Assembly (NCBI GenBank): GCA_028821125.1 | Contig: JAPPHD010000158.1 | Span: 1 to 42,301 of the forward strand | Reading direction: 5' to 3' | Length of the DNA: 42,301 bases | Source of the DNA: Gammaproteobacteria bacterium | GTDB lineage: Bacteria > Pseudomonadota > Gammaproteobacteria > Pseudomonadales > Azotimanducaceae | Shown here: one piece after another, positions 9,298 through 17,035 of the stretch | Layout of the letters: the number at the start of each line of letters is the position of its first letter | Position numbering within the stretch: position 1 is the first letter of the stretch | The notes under the pieces: generated by a model | What the model was told of the DNA's origin: nothing | The model's input: only the letters and a program-made list of their open reading frames with translations | Database searches by the model: none | Translations under genes and position numbers: made by a program

Positions 9298-10131
9298 TTG
9301 GCCAGCTTGCGCGTCGATATCGACAGGATTGGCCCCGATTCGACGTGGCTCGCGGATAGCGATGTCATCACCGTCGAGGAACCGCTCGAGATCCGGTTGT
9401 CGTACACAGCGCGGGGTGAACGTGTGGAGCAGAGCATTTCGGTCACCATGCGGACCCCCGGCAACGACAAGGAACTGGCGGTGGGGTTTCTGGCGGGCGA
9501 AGCCATTGTCCGCGGCCGTGCCGATGTGCTTCGGGTCGAGCACTGCGACCCGCCGAGCGAAGACAAAGGCATTCAGAACGTCATCCGTGTGGAACTGGCC
9601 GACGGCGTCGGTGTCGATGCGGGTGGGCTCCTGCGTCACTTCTACACCACCTCGAGCTGCGGCGTATGCGGCAAGGCTTCGCTCGATGCGGTACGCGTGC
9701 AACTCGAACCGCGCCCGCCATCGACGTTCGGCATTACCGCGAAGGCGCTCAGGGGCCTGCCGCGGGCGCTCAGGGCCGTTCAGACAGAGTTCGCCCGTAC
9801 CGGCGGGCTGCACGCCACGGCGAGTTTCGATTCAGCGGGCGCCATACTGCGGGTTCGGGAAGACGTGGGCCGGCACAACGCCTTCGACAAGCTGGCGGGC
9901 TCGTACCTCGCGGAAGGGAACCTGGCGAGCTACGGCATACTTCTGAGCGGCCGCGCCAGCTTCGAGCTGTTGCAGAAGGCGGCGGTGGCCGGTTCACCGC
10001 TGGTCGCCTCAATCGGCCCGCCCTCAAGCCTTGCCGTGGAGCTGGCGCGGGACCAGGGCATCGCGCTGGTGGGCTTCCTCAAATCGGACCGCTTCAACGT
10101 CTATTCGGGGGCCGAACGCATACTGGCCTGA
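9298..10131 (+). CDS. fdhD: FdhD sulfurtransferase / FdsC-like formate dehydrogenase accessory protein
   Basis: FdhD carries sulfur from a cysteine desulfurase to the molybdenum cofactor of formate dehydrogenase. The CGVCG sulfur-transfer motif is at about C121/C124, preceded by HFYTTSS. The EEPLEIRL, PGNDKELAVGFLAGE, REDVGRHNAFDKL and LLSGRASFEL blocks are all present. The frame is open back into fdsA; the TTG at 9298 is the best in-frame start after the fdsA stop (23 bases away), giving about 277 residues. TTG at 9307 is another option. It is the last gene of the fds operon. No separate FdsD-like small gene follows before convergent aprA. The final codons (RFNVYSGAERILA) recur, damaged, at 13483-13527. 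Confidence 0.93.
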   Translation: MASLRVDIDRIGPDSTWLADSDVITVEEPLEIRLSYTARGERVEQSISVTMRTPGNDKELAVGFLAGEAIVRGRADVLRVEHCDPPSEDKGIQNVIRVELADGVGVDAGGLLRHFYTTSSCGVCGKASLDAVRVQLEPRPPSTFGITAKALRGLPRALRAVQTEFARTGGLHATASFDSAGAILRVREDVGRHNAFDKLAGSYLAEGNLASYGILLSGRASFELLQKAAVAGSPLVASIGPPSSLAVELARDQGIALVGFLKSDRFNVYSGAERILA

Positions 10132-10244
10132 AGCGCCGGTGTGGACTCCGGGCCAGCGCGCTTTGAGACCGGTAGCGCCGGCGTGGGGCCAACGGGAGTT
10201 GGGCGTGACAGGATTGCGCGATTCCGGCGCAGGCGCCCTGCCGC

Positions 10245-12089
10245 TCAATCGACGATGTGGTAGACGGGCGCCTTTTCCATTTCCCACGAATCGGCATGCC
10301 GGTCGTAGCGGGACAGCGTGAAACAGTGCCAGTCCTCATCGTCCAGCTTCGGGTGGTCGGCCCGGTAGTAGTAGCCCGGCCAGCGCGTTTCCCGCCGGAA
10401 CAGGGTGTGATGCGCCACCGCCTCTGACGCCAGCACCCGGTGGCGGAGTTCCCAGGCCCGCTGCAACTGGTGCAGGTCTTCGGCGGCGAGGCGGGCCAGA
10501 TCCTCCTTCAGCATGCCAAGCAGCTCCAGCCCGCGGCTGAGCAGGGGCTCGTTGGTGGTGTAGTGGGAACCGATGCCGCCGACATACTCGTCCATGAGTT
10601 GCTCCAGGCGCTGCAGGCCGTTGATCGGCAGGATATAGCTCGGCGAGACGGTTCCCGCGACGATCTCGTTGCGGCCGACGCGGTAAGTCTCCAGGGGCTG
10701 AAAGACCTGCGCCTTCAGTTCGTCGTATTGCCGCTCGCTGATCTCCGGCTGCTCGCGCGCGCGGTCCATCGCGAAATTGACGGCCGCCTTGGCGGCGATG
10801 CGGCCTTCGGTGAAGGACCCGGAAGAGAACTTGTGGGCGCTGCCGCCAATCGCATCGCCGGCGCCGAACAGCCCCTCCACCGTCATCATCCGGTTGTAGC
10901 CCCACTGATACTCGTCTGGCGCGCAGTCCGCCGGCCCACTCGCCCAGGCGCCGGAACAGGTGGCGTGTGAGCCCATGACGTAGGGCTCCGAGGTGGTCAG
11001 TTCCGGATCCGTATGCTTGGGATCAATGTTCTGCGATGCCCAGACCACCGCCTGGCCGATGGTCATGCCGAGAAAATTCTCCCAGCCGACGGTTTCCTTG
11101 TGCGGGTCCTGGAAAGCTTCCCGGGTCACCATGCGGATGGGCCCGTTGCCCGCCTTCACCTCCTCGAGAAAGGCGTGGTTGCGCAGGCAGGTCGGAACCG
11201 GGTGCCGGTCGATGTAGTCGCCCACCAGCGCCCTGGTGTGGTCGTACCACTTCGATTCGTATTCCTGCCCGTAGCCGTTCTCGGTATAGGTCTCGAGATG
11301 CAGGAAGTAGGCCCCGACCGGGCCGTAGCCGTCCTTGAAGCGCGTGAGGACGATGCGGTTTTCCATCTGGGTCATCTTGGCGCCGGCGAGGATCGGCAGG
11401 GCATAGGCCGAGGCGCTGCTCCAGGGGGCGTACCAGGTTCTGCCCATGCCTTCGCCCACGGCGCGGGGCTTGTAGATGTGCGATGCGCCGCCGGCGCAGA
11501 CGATCACAGCCCGGGCGCGGAAGACGTGGAAATCACCGCTGCGGACGTTGAAGCCCACGGCTCCGCCGACCCGGTTTTCATGCTTCTCGTCCAGCAGCAG
11601 GTGGGTGACCATGATCCGGTTGTAGACCTCGGTGGCGGCCTTCTGCGCGGCTTCGGCGACGATCGGCTTGTAGCTTTCGCCGTGAATCATGATCTGCCAC
11701 TGGCCTTCGCGCTGATAGCGGCCGGTTTCGGGGTTGCGCATGATGGGCAGGCCCCACTCCTCGAACTTGTGCACCGTGGCGTCGACGTGCCGGGCGATGT
11801 CGTAACCGAGATCTTCGCGCACCAGCCCCATGAGGTCGTTGCGCGCGTAACGTACGTGGTCTTCCGGCCGGTTCTCGTCCCACTGCATGCCCATGTAGCA
11901 GTTGATCGCATACAGCCCCTGGGCCACCGCGCCGCTGCGCTCGATATTCGCTTTCTCGACGCAGACGATCTTCAGGTCGCGCCCCCAGTACCTGGCCTCG
12001 TAGGTGGCGCCGCAACCGGCCATGCCGCCGCCGATCACGAGGATGTCGGCGTCCACGAATACCGTTTTCCTGCGGTTGAAAAGGCCCAC
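10245..12089 (-). CDS. aprA: Adenylylsulfate (APS) reductase alpha subunit
   Basis: A 614-residue FAD protein. The N-terminal dinucleotide motif is ADILVIGGGMAGCGATYEA, followed by NIERSGAVAQGLYAINCYMG, GRTWYAPWSSASAYALPIL and a GLFGAGDAIGGSAHKFSSGSFTEGR block, all diagnostic for AprA. The enzyme interconverts APS and sulfite plus AMP; here, beside aprM, it most likely runs oxidatively (sulfite to APS). The start is the GTG at 12089, whose first base is the last base of the aprB stop (TAGTG), with AGGAAAGG about ten bases upstream. This adds GLFNRRKTVF before the FAD motif. No disruption is seen. Confidence 0.95.
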   Translation of the reverse strand: MGLFNRRKTVFVDADILVIGGGMAGCGATYEARYWGRDLKIVCVEKANIERSGAVAQGLYAINCYMGMQWDENRPEDHVRYARNDLMGLVREDLGYDIARHVDATVHKFEEWGLPIMRNPETGRYQREGQWQIMIHGESYKPIVAEAAQKAATEVYNRIMVTHLLLDEKHENRVGGAVGFNVRSGDFHVFRARAVIVCAGGASHIYKPRAVGEGMGRTWYAPWSSASAYALPILAGAKMTQMENRIVLTRFKDGYGPVGAYFLHLETYTENGYGQEYESKWYDHTRALVGDYIDRHPVPTCLRNHAFLEEVKAGNGPIRMVTREAFQDPHKETVGWENFLGMTIGQAVVWASQNIDPKHTDPELTTSEPYVMGSHATCSGAWASGPADCAPDEYQWGYNRMMTVEGLFGAGDAIGGSAHKFSSGSFTEGRIAAKAAVNFAMDRAREQPEISERQYDELKAQVFQPLETYRVGRNEIVAGTVSPSYILPINGLQRLEQLMDEYVGGIGSHYTTNEPLLSRGLELLGMLKEDLARLAAEDLHQLQRAWELRHRVLASEAVAHHTLFRRETRWPGYYYRADHPKLDDEDWHCFTLSRYDRHADSWEMEKAPVYHIVD

Positions 12090-12550
12090 TACAACGCGCC
12101 TTTCCTGAATTGCCCGGGGCGCAGGGCGGGCAGGTCGGCGACCTTGAGTGCATCGGGCTCGTGTGCGAGTTCTTCGGAGCGCATGGCTTCCGCGCTCGGC
12201 GCAGGCATATCGGCGGGTGACGGAATCGACCCCCACGGGGTGGTTCGAATGGGGGACTCGAAGCTCTTCACCCGCCCGTCGCGGAACTGCACACGCCAGG
12301 AAATCGTGCCCTTGGTATCTTCCCGCAACACCCGGACGCTGTGTCCGAGGGGGGCGAAGTCGGCGTACCCGCGCACGTCGATGGCGTTCTGCGGGCAGGC
12401 CTTGACGCAGGAGTAGCACTCCCAGCACATGTTCGGTTCGATGTTGTAGGCGCGGCGGTGGGTGCTGTCGATGTGCATGATGTCGGAGGGGCAGATGTCC
12501 ACGCAGTGTCCGCAGCCATCGCATTGGGTCATGTACACGAAAGTCGGCAT
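12089..12550 (-). CDS. aprB: Adenylylsulfate (APS) reductase beta subunit (two [4Fe-4S])
   Basis: A 153-residue ferredoxin-like electron-transfer subunit. Two cluster motifs are present: CDGCGHCVDICP and CWECYSCVKACPQNAIDVRGYADFAPLG, the latter characteristic of AprB. The C-terminal tail (RDGRVKSFESPIRTTPWGSI) is the extension that wraps around AprA. A GGAGG ribosome binding site lies four bases before the ATG. The stop overlaps the aprA GTG by one base and aprM lies 15 bases upstream, so aprM-aprB-aprA form one operon. Confidence 0.95.
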   Translation of the reverse strand: MPTFVYMTQCDGCGHCVDICPSDIMHIDSTHRRAYNIEPNMCWECYSCVKACPQNAIDVRGYADFAPLGHSVRVLREDTKGTISWRVQFRDGRVKSFESPIRTTPWGSIPSPADMPAPSAEAMRSEELAHEPDALKVADLPALRPGQFRKGAL

Positions 12551-12565
12551 GGCTCCTCCGACCGA

Positions 12566-13354
12566 TCAGAAACTTCGAGGCAACCGGCGCGCGCTACCGA
12601 ATACCTCGGGTTTGTCCGCCGGCGCCGGCAGCCCGTTCCTCGAACCGTTCGCATCGGCCACCCGTTTCCCGAACGCCGCGGTGGGTTTGAAGAACATGTG
12701 CGCGAACTTGGACCAGGGCACGGATCCGAACAGCACGGTGTTGGCGATGACGTACAGGCCAAAGCACAGCGTTGTGCCCACCGTTGCGCCTGCGGTCTGC
12801 AGCAGCGACCAGATCAGGCCCGCGGTAGCGCTCGCAAGCAACGACAGTACGAACAGGTCCGCGCGCACGATGCGGAACGGAGAGTTTCCCTCCGCCACGA
12901 CATCGGCGCGAATGAAGAACCAGAACCAGTACCCGCCGATGCAGACCATCAGCGCGCCGATATGCCAGGCCCACGGGAGAACGGCCGGCGCCGTGCCGAC
13001 GGACCCGGGGTAGCCGAGAACCAGGAGTGCCGAGGCGATGACATGGGCAAGGAAACCGTACATGGTCAACAGGTGCGCGATCCGGCGCCGCGTGCTGCAG
13101 AATTCGCCCGAGGCCAGCACCTCCGAGCACAGCGTCCGGACGGCCAGCGATGCCATTTCCCCGCCGCCGATTCGTTTCGACCCCCGGTTCCTGGCCTGGC
13201 GCCAGTTGCCGAAGAAATAGCGGGCGCTTCGCTTGTGCACGACATCGAACAGGGTGCCGGCGAACACGAGCACCGCCATCGCGATGACAAAAGCCTCCGG
13301 AACACCGGGCTCTATGGACGCAGGAATCCCGGCGAAAGGATTGTTGGTGAACAT
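12566..13354 (-). CDS. aprM: Putative membrane anchor of APS reductase
   Basis: A 262-residue integral membrane protein with about five hydrophobic segments (near residues 20-37, 95-112, 125-150, 165-185 and 190-212). Histidines in HLLTMYGFLAHVIASAL and AWHIGAL could bind b-type haem. Sulfur oxidisers such as Allochromatium and Thiobacillus carry an aprM gene directly before aprBA, whereas other aprBA lineages use qmoABC; position and topology match the aprM type. It would pass electrons from AprBA to quinone. Identification rests on context and membrane pattern more than on a diagnostic motif. The ATG at 13354 gives a complete protein; no strong ribosome binding site precedes it. Confidence 0.75.
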   Translation of the reverse strand: MFTNNPFAGIPASIEPGVPEAFVIAMAVLVFAGTLFDVVHKRSARYFFGNWRQARNRGSKRIGGGEMASLAVRTLCSEVLASGEFCSTRRRIAHLLTMYGFLAHVIASALLVLGYPGSVGTAPAVLPWAWHIGALMVCIGGYWFWFFIRADVVAEGNSPFRIVRADLFVLSLLASATAGLIWSLLQTAGATVGTTLCFGLYVIANTVLFGSVPWSKFAHMFFKPTAAFGKRVADANGSRNGLPAPADKPEVFGSARRLPRSF

Positions 13355-13705
13355 GGGAGGGGGATTCTAGGGGTGGCCGGCCCTCGCCGCCAGCGGCACG
13401 ATTGACCTGTGCCTGGGTGTTCAGCGCCGGCGAGTCCGCCCGGCGTGTCGGCGCTGACATTCCGGCCCGGGAATCCAGGGCGTACCGGTTCAACGTCTAT
13501 TCCGGCAATGAACGAACAACGGCCTGACCGGGCGTGCTCCACGGATCGACACGGCTCTGCCGCCAGCGACCTGGAAATTGATCCCTTGCGTTAGTTCGCC
13601 ATGGCCCCGATACCGTGAAATCTCACGCACAGTTCCGTCGTTTGCCTCTTGCGGTGTCTTCCAGATAGTCATATATGCGGTCAGACAGGTCATCGAGGTG
13701 CCGAC
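13355..13705. other. Stretch upstream of aprM without an intact gene
   Basis: This 350-base stretch should contain the aprM promoter, but I see no convincing -35/-10 pair facing aprM. It holds the fdhD-tail copy at 13483-13527. Before the antitoxin remnant, TTGCGG (about 13650) and TATATG (about 13673) with a 17-base spacer could be a weak forward promoter. The rest shows no recognisable coding. Confidence 0.4.
13483..13527 (+). pseudogene. Copy of the 3' end of fdhD
   Basis: Read forward this stretch gives YRFNVYSGNERTTA followed by TGA, while the intact fdhD ends DRFNVYSGAERILA followed by TGA. I count about 34 of 44 matching bases. Nothing upstream resembles the rest of fdhD. The two tails lie on either side of aprMBA, at 10087-10131 and here. 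It could be a relic of a second fdhD or of a rearrangement that placed aprMBA. It is short, so chance similarity cannot be fully ruled out. Confidence 0.55.
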
Positions 13706-14145
13706 ATGAATGGAAGCTGGCAGGTTCAAGACGCCAAGGCGCGGTCCGCAGCGAATGTCTGGACATTGGCAAGGGCCGCAACACGGCCCTCGGCGGTTTT
13801 GCGCCCTCCCGAAGGGCGCGCCGCACAAGGCCTGTGGCTGCGTTGCGACCCTTGCCAATATGCTCGATATTGGCTGCGGGCCGCGCCTTGCCACAGACCT
13901 TGTGCGGCACGCTGAAAGGTAGCGTATTTGTGACACAGGACACTAGTTTGACGGAAGGACCTCAGATAGTGATCCGGCGAGGAGTTCAAACAGCGGTGCT
14001 AATTCCGATTGACGAGTGGCGCAGGTTGAAGAGAGCTGCCGGCCCCCGCGTCAAGGACTTGTTGCTCGCACCGGAAGCCCGTACCGAGGCGCTGACAGCC
14101 CCGAGAACGGTAGAGCGGTTGCGCCCGACGCCGAATCTTGATTGA
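13706..14145 (+). pseudogene. Phd/YefM-type antitoxin gene, interrupted by a palindromic insertion
   Basis: The two halves of a Phd/YefM antitoxin are present but separated. The N-terminal half (ATG 13706, with GAGGTG five bases upstream) reads MNGSWQVQDAKARS, the usual opening of the family. The C-terminal half, from about 13924, reads FVTQDTSLTEGPQIVIRRG and continues with TAVLIPIDEWRRLKRAAG to a TGA at 14143-14145. Joining the halves would give a normal protein of about 85 residues. Between them lie about 165 bases of inverted repeats, and the halves are out of frame. A GTG at 13930 could in theory restart the C-terminal half, but it lacks the DNA-binding N-terminus. The toxin remnant starts two bases after the stop. 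Confidence 0.8.
13757..13920. repeat. Palindromic (MITE/REP-like) insertion within the antitoxin gene
   Basis: Two interlocking imperfect inverted repeats are visible. Arms 13765-13782 and 13842-13859 match at 17 of 18 bases. Arms 13820-13838 and 13890-13908 match at 18 of 19. A perfect 7-bp hairpin GCGCCCT/AGGGCGC sits between at 13801-13819. Near-identical heptamers AGCGAAT (13750-13756) and AGCGTAT (13921-13927) flank the unit and may be a degraded target duplication. There is no transposase, so it would be non-autonomous. A reverse-strand ORF spans it but looks like translated palindrome. Confidence 0.7.
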
Positions 14146-14147
14146 TC

Positions 14148-14225
14148 GTGTATTTGCCGGATACCGACGTGGAGTCCGAACTGCGCCGTTCGAAGCCGCA
14201 TCACGGCTGGCGGCACGCCAGATAG
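14148..14225 (+). pseudogene. 5' remnant of a PIN-domain (VapC-type) toxin gene
   Basis: Starting at GTG 14148, two bases after the antitoxin stop, the frame reads VYLPDTDVESELRRSKPHHG and ends at TAG 14223-14225. VapC toxins begin with a hydrophobic strand then DTNV.SELR...P, so the first PIN aspartate (D5) and the SELRR motif are visible. The remaining roughly 110 residues are absent; the sequence runs straight into the 3' end of the convergent TPR-ATPase gene, with which it overlaps. The expected asparagine after DT is aspartate here. Toxin and antitoxin are both non-functional. Confidence 0.75.
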
Positions 14226-17035
14226 TTTGCTTTCGCGCGCCGGAAATGGGTGTGTTCGTGTCCGGTTTGCACACGGAAGGAATCCAGGATGTCGAGAGCG
14301 CGCCGCATCGATTGCTCCGCTTCCTCGACCCGGTTCGTCTCTTTTAGCAGAAGCGCCAAGTTATTCAGTCTAATCGCCAATTTCGGGTGTTGGCCACCGA
14401 ATGCGGCCTCATCGATACGGAGGGCTCGGCGCAACAACGGTTCCGCTTCCTCGAATCGGCCAGCGTCCTGCAGCAGCACCGCCAGATTGTTCAAGTCTGT
14501 TCCCAGAGTCGGGTGATGGGACCCGAATGCGGCCTCATCGATGTCGAGAGCCCTGCGCATCAATAGCTCCGCTTCTTCGAGCCGACCGGTTTCCTGCAGC
14601 AGAAGCCCAAGGTTGGTCAGGCGAATCGCCACTTTTGGGTGTTGCGCATTGAATGCGACCTCATCGATGCGGAGTGCCTGGCGAAACATTCGTTCGGCTT
14701 CCTTGATCCTGCCCGTGTCCTTGAGCACCAGCGCCAGATTGTTTAGGCGGTTAGCCACGGTGGGGTGTTCGTGTCCGAACGCTGCCTCGTCGATTGCCAG
14801 GGCACGCCGGAGCAACGGCTCGGCTTCCTCAGTGCGGCTGGTTTCGTGATACAGCCTCCCTAGATTGTTCAAGCGGTTAGCTACAGAGGGGTGTTCGTGT
14901 CCGAATACTCTCTGGTCGACCATGAGAGCCTGCTCGAACAATGGCTCCGCTTCGCCAATACGGTTTGTGTCGTGCAGGAGGCACGCCAGATTGTTCAAAC
15001 CTATCGCCAGTCGCGAATGAAGCCTTCCATAAGCCGCGTCCTCGATTGCGATGGCTCGCCGCATCAAGGTCTCGGCTTCCACGAAACGATTGGTGTCTTG
15101 CAAAAGGAGGGCCAGGTTGTTCAGATCTATCGCCACTTTCGGGTGCTGGCTTCCGAAGGTGGATTCATCGACAGCGAGGGCCTGCCGGAACAGTGGCTCG
15201 GCCTCCGTGAACCGGTTGGTGTCCTTTAACAGGAGCCCCAGGTCGTTGGCCGCCGTCGCCACGAGTTTCGATCCCGGGAATGTCTTGGCCTCGGCAAGCG
15301 CGGCGCGAAGCAGTTCTTCAGACTCCTCCCACCGCGCAAGTTCGTACAGTACAGTGGCAATCTTCAGTCGTTGTTCCACTCGCTCTTCTGAATCGCCCAA
15401 GCTTTCGAGCGTATTCCGAAGGAAAGAAAGTTTGGTTTCGGAAAAGCTGCCCAGCGTCAATTTCTCTCCCATGGAAATCAACCGGTGGGCAAATGCTTCG
15501 AATTCGCCACTTCGATGCGCTTCCCAGCAAGCGATCATCTCTTCTATTTCCGACAGATAGTCTGAGGCAGACTCAGCGCCCGTGACGAAGCGTGCGATGG
15601 GTAGACTCACGTCGTCGCCAGCCAGCGGTGCGGCTTCCAGCACGTACTTGACAGTCTGATCGGACACACCCAGGGCAGCGAAATCTGTTGCCATATCGAA
15701 CTTTGCGCCCGCACGTTCCTTTTCGCTGCCGATTTCACTGAGATAGTCGAGCGCCTTTTCCGCATCGCCGTCACCTTCCGAGGCGAGTTGCTCGCGCAAT
15801 TCCCGCCGTTTCTTTTCCCGCGCGTCAATGCTTGGGTAGAAGAGTTCGAAGAACTCGAGGAGAAACGGCAGGCGTTTGCGCGCGCTGCGAGAGAGATTCA
15901 TTGCCAGCCAGAGGTCGAAGAATCCCTCGCGAATGGTGTAAAGGCGCGAGCGTCTGTCTTGCGGATTCTGGCTGGAGCGCAAGTAGTGAGCATCGGAAAG
16001 GCGCTTGAGAAGCGACGAGATTTCCTGCTGGCTCATGCGCATGCGCCGGGCTATTGCCGCCGGAGTTTTATCCTGGTCGCGCATTCCGGCGAGGCATTCC
16101 AGAACTGCTCGCTGAGCGGGCGACAGGTCGGTAAGCCGGCTTTGATAGAAAGGTGAAATCCTGTCGAGGAGCAGATGAAACTGATCATGTACACGGGCAA
16201 CCGATTCGTTGGCGATCAACTCGTAGAGCATGAGGGTCAGCCGTGGGTTTCCCCCGGTCATTTTGTATAGCGCTTGCAGCTTGGGACGCATATCTTCGAA
16301 AGTTTCGAGGAGATCTGTGCGGGTATCCCATTCGAGGTTCCTCCGGATTACCTCGACGGCCTCCTCGAAGCTCAGGTTCTCCAGAATCTGGATGTCGAAG
16401 AAGGCGTAAAACGGCTGCTCCATGTCTGTGATTCCGTCGAAATGCATCGGTGCGGTGGCCAATAGCAGGCAGCCGTTGTCGCCCATGAAGAACTTGCGCA
16501 ACGAGGCGATGTCCCGCTGGTTGCGTATCTGCCGGGTGAACATCTCGCCCAGGTTCTCGAGCATGACGAGGAGCGTGCGTTTGCGCATTCGATTCTGTTC
16601 GCGTATGGCCGGCACGATGGTGTCGATTACGATGGCGTCGTCATCCTCGGTTTCTACGCTGGCGAACAATTGAGCCCAGAGCGGGTCGTCTTCGAGGGTG
16701 TCTTTCAATATCCGGCACAGACCGATCAGGAAATCGGCAAAAGACAGCGTCTGATTCGATTCCTCCGGAAACCGGGCAACGACCACGCTCGCACGCAGTG
16801 CTTCGTCCGATTCCACCGCCGATTCGACGCAGGAGAGCAGGTGGGTCTTGCCGATTCCGCGAGGCCCGATGAACAACATGTGATGTTTCGACTTCCTGCC
16901 CACCGACTCGCGCAGGGACTCGATGGCATTGCCCAGGGTCCGGTCACGCCCTACGCTCGTTCGGCGGAGACGTTCCGGGCTGGTAACGCCGGACCGGTAC
17001 AGCCCGATGTTGGTACTCATTGCCGGTTCAGGCAT
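14201..17035 (-). CDS. STAND-like ATPase with C-terminal tetratricopeptide repeats
   Basis: A 944-residue protein. Residues 57-64 form a Walker A (GPRGIGKT) in an AAA/ORC-like NTPase domain; the Walker B region (LLVMLENLG, about 155-163) has glutamate-asparagine rather than aspartate-glutamate. A winged-helix-like segment (TPAAIARRMRMSQQEISSLL) lies near 330-360. After an alpha-helical middle, residues about 580-917 carry eight 42-residue kinesin-light-chain-type TPRs of the form HP.VA..LNNLA.LL..T.R..EAEPL.RRAL.IDEAAFG. This layout fits STAND signalling NTPases: sensor repeats plus a switch. The ATG at 17035 has a GGAGG seven bases upstream and overlaps the preceding ATPase gene. A recognisable effector domain is lacking. 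A defence or regulatory role is only inferred. Confidence 0.8.
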   Translation of the reverse strand: MPEPAMSTNIGLYRSGVTSPERLRRTSVGRDRTLGNAIESLRESVGRKSKHHMLFIGPRGIGKTHLLSCVESAVESDEALRASVVVARFPEESNQTLSFADFLIGLCRILKDTLEDDPLWAQLFASVETEDDDAIVIDTIVPAIREQNRMRKRTLLVMLENLGEMFTRQIRNQRDIASLRKFFMGDNGCLLLATAPMHFDGITDMEQPFYAFFDIQILENLSFEEAVEVIRRNLEWDTRTDLLETFEDMRPKLQALYKMTGGNPRLTLMLYELIANESVARVHDQFHLLLDRISPFYQSRLTDLSPAQRAVLECLAGMRDQDKTPAAIARRMRMSQQEISSLLKRLSDAHYLRSSQNPQDRRSRLYTIREGFFDLWLAMNLSRSARKRLPFLLEFFELFYPSIDAREKKRRELREQLASEGDGDAEKALDYLSEIGSEKERAGAKFDMATDFAALGVSDQTVKYVLEAAPLAGDDVSLPIARFVTGAESASDYLSEIEEMIACWEAHRSGEFEAFAHRLISMGEKLTLGSFSETKLSFLRNTLESLGDSEERVEQRLKIATVLYELARWEESEELLRAALAEAKTFPGSKLVATAANDLGLLLKDTNRFTEAEPLFRQALAVDESTFGSQHPKVAIDLNNLALLLQDTNRFVEAETLMRRAIAIEDAAYGRLHSRLAIGLNNLACLLHDTNRIGEAEPLFEQALMVDQRVFGHEHPSVANRLNNLGRLYHETSRTEEAEPLLRRALAIDEAAFGHEHPTVANRLNNLALVLKDTGRIKEAERMFRQALRIDEVAFNAQHPKVAIRLTNLGLLLQETGRLEEAELLMRRALDIDEAAFGSHHPTLGTDLNNLAVLLQDAGRFEEAEPLLRRALRIDEAAFGGQHPKLAIRLNNLALLLKETNRVEEAEQSMRRALDILDSFRVQTGHEHTHFRRAKANYLACRQP

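Noticed and set aside
10132-10244. Shared terminator between convergent fdhD and aprA
   Set aside because: There are short repeats (AGCGCCGGTGTGG-like) but no clean stem with a T-run on either strand.
13623-13943. 106-codon reverse ORF across the palindromic element
   Set aside because: Most of it is translated inverted repeat and the opposite strand holds recognisable antitoxin halves.
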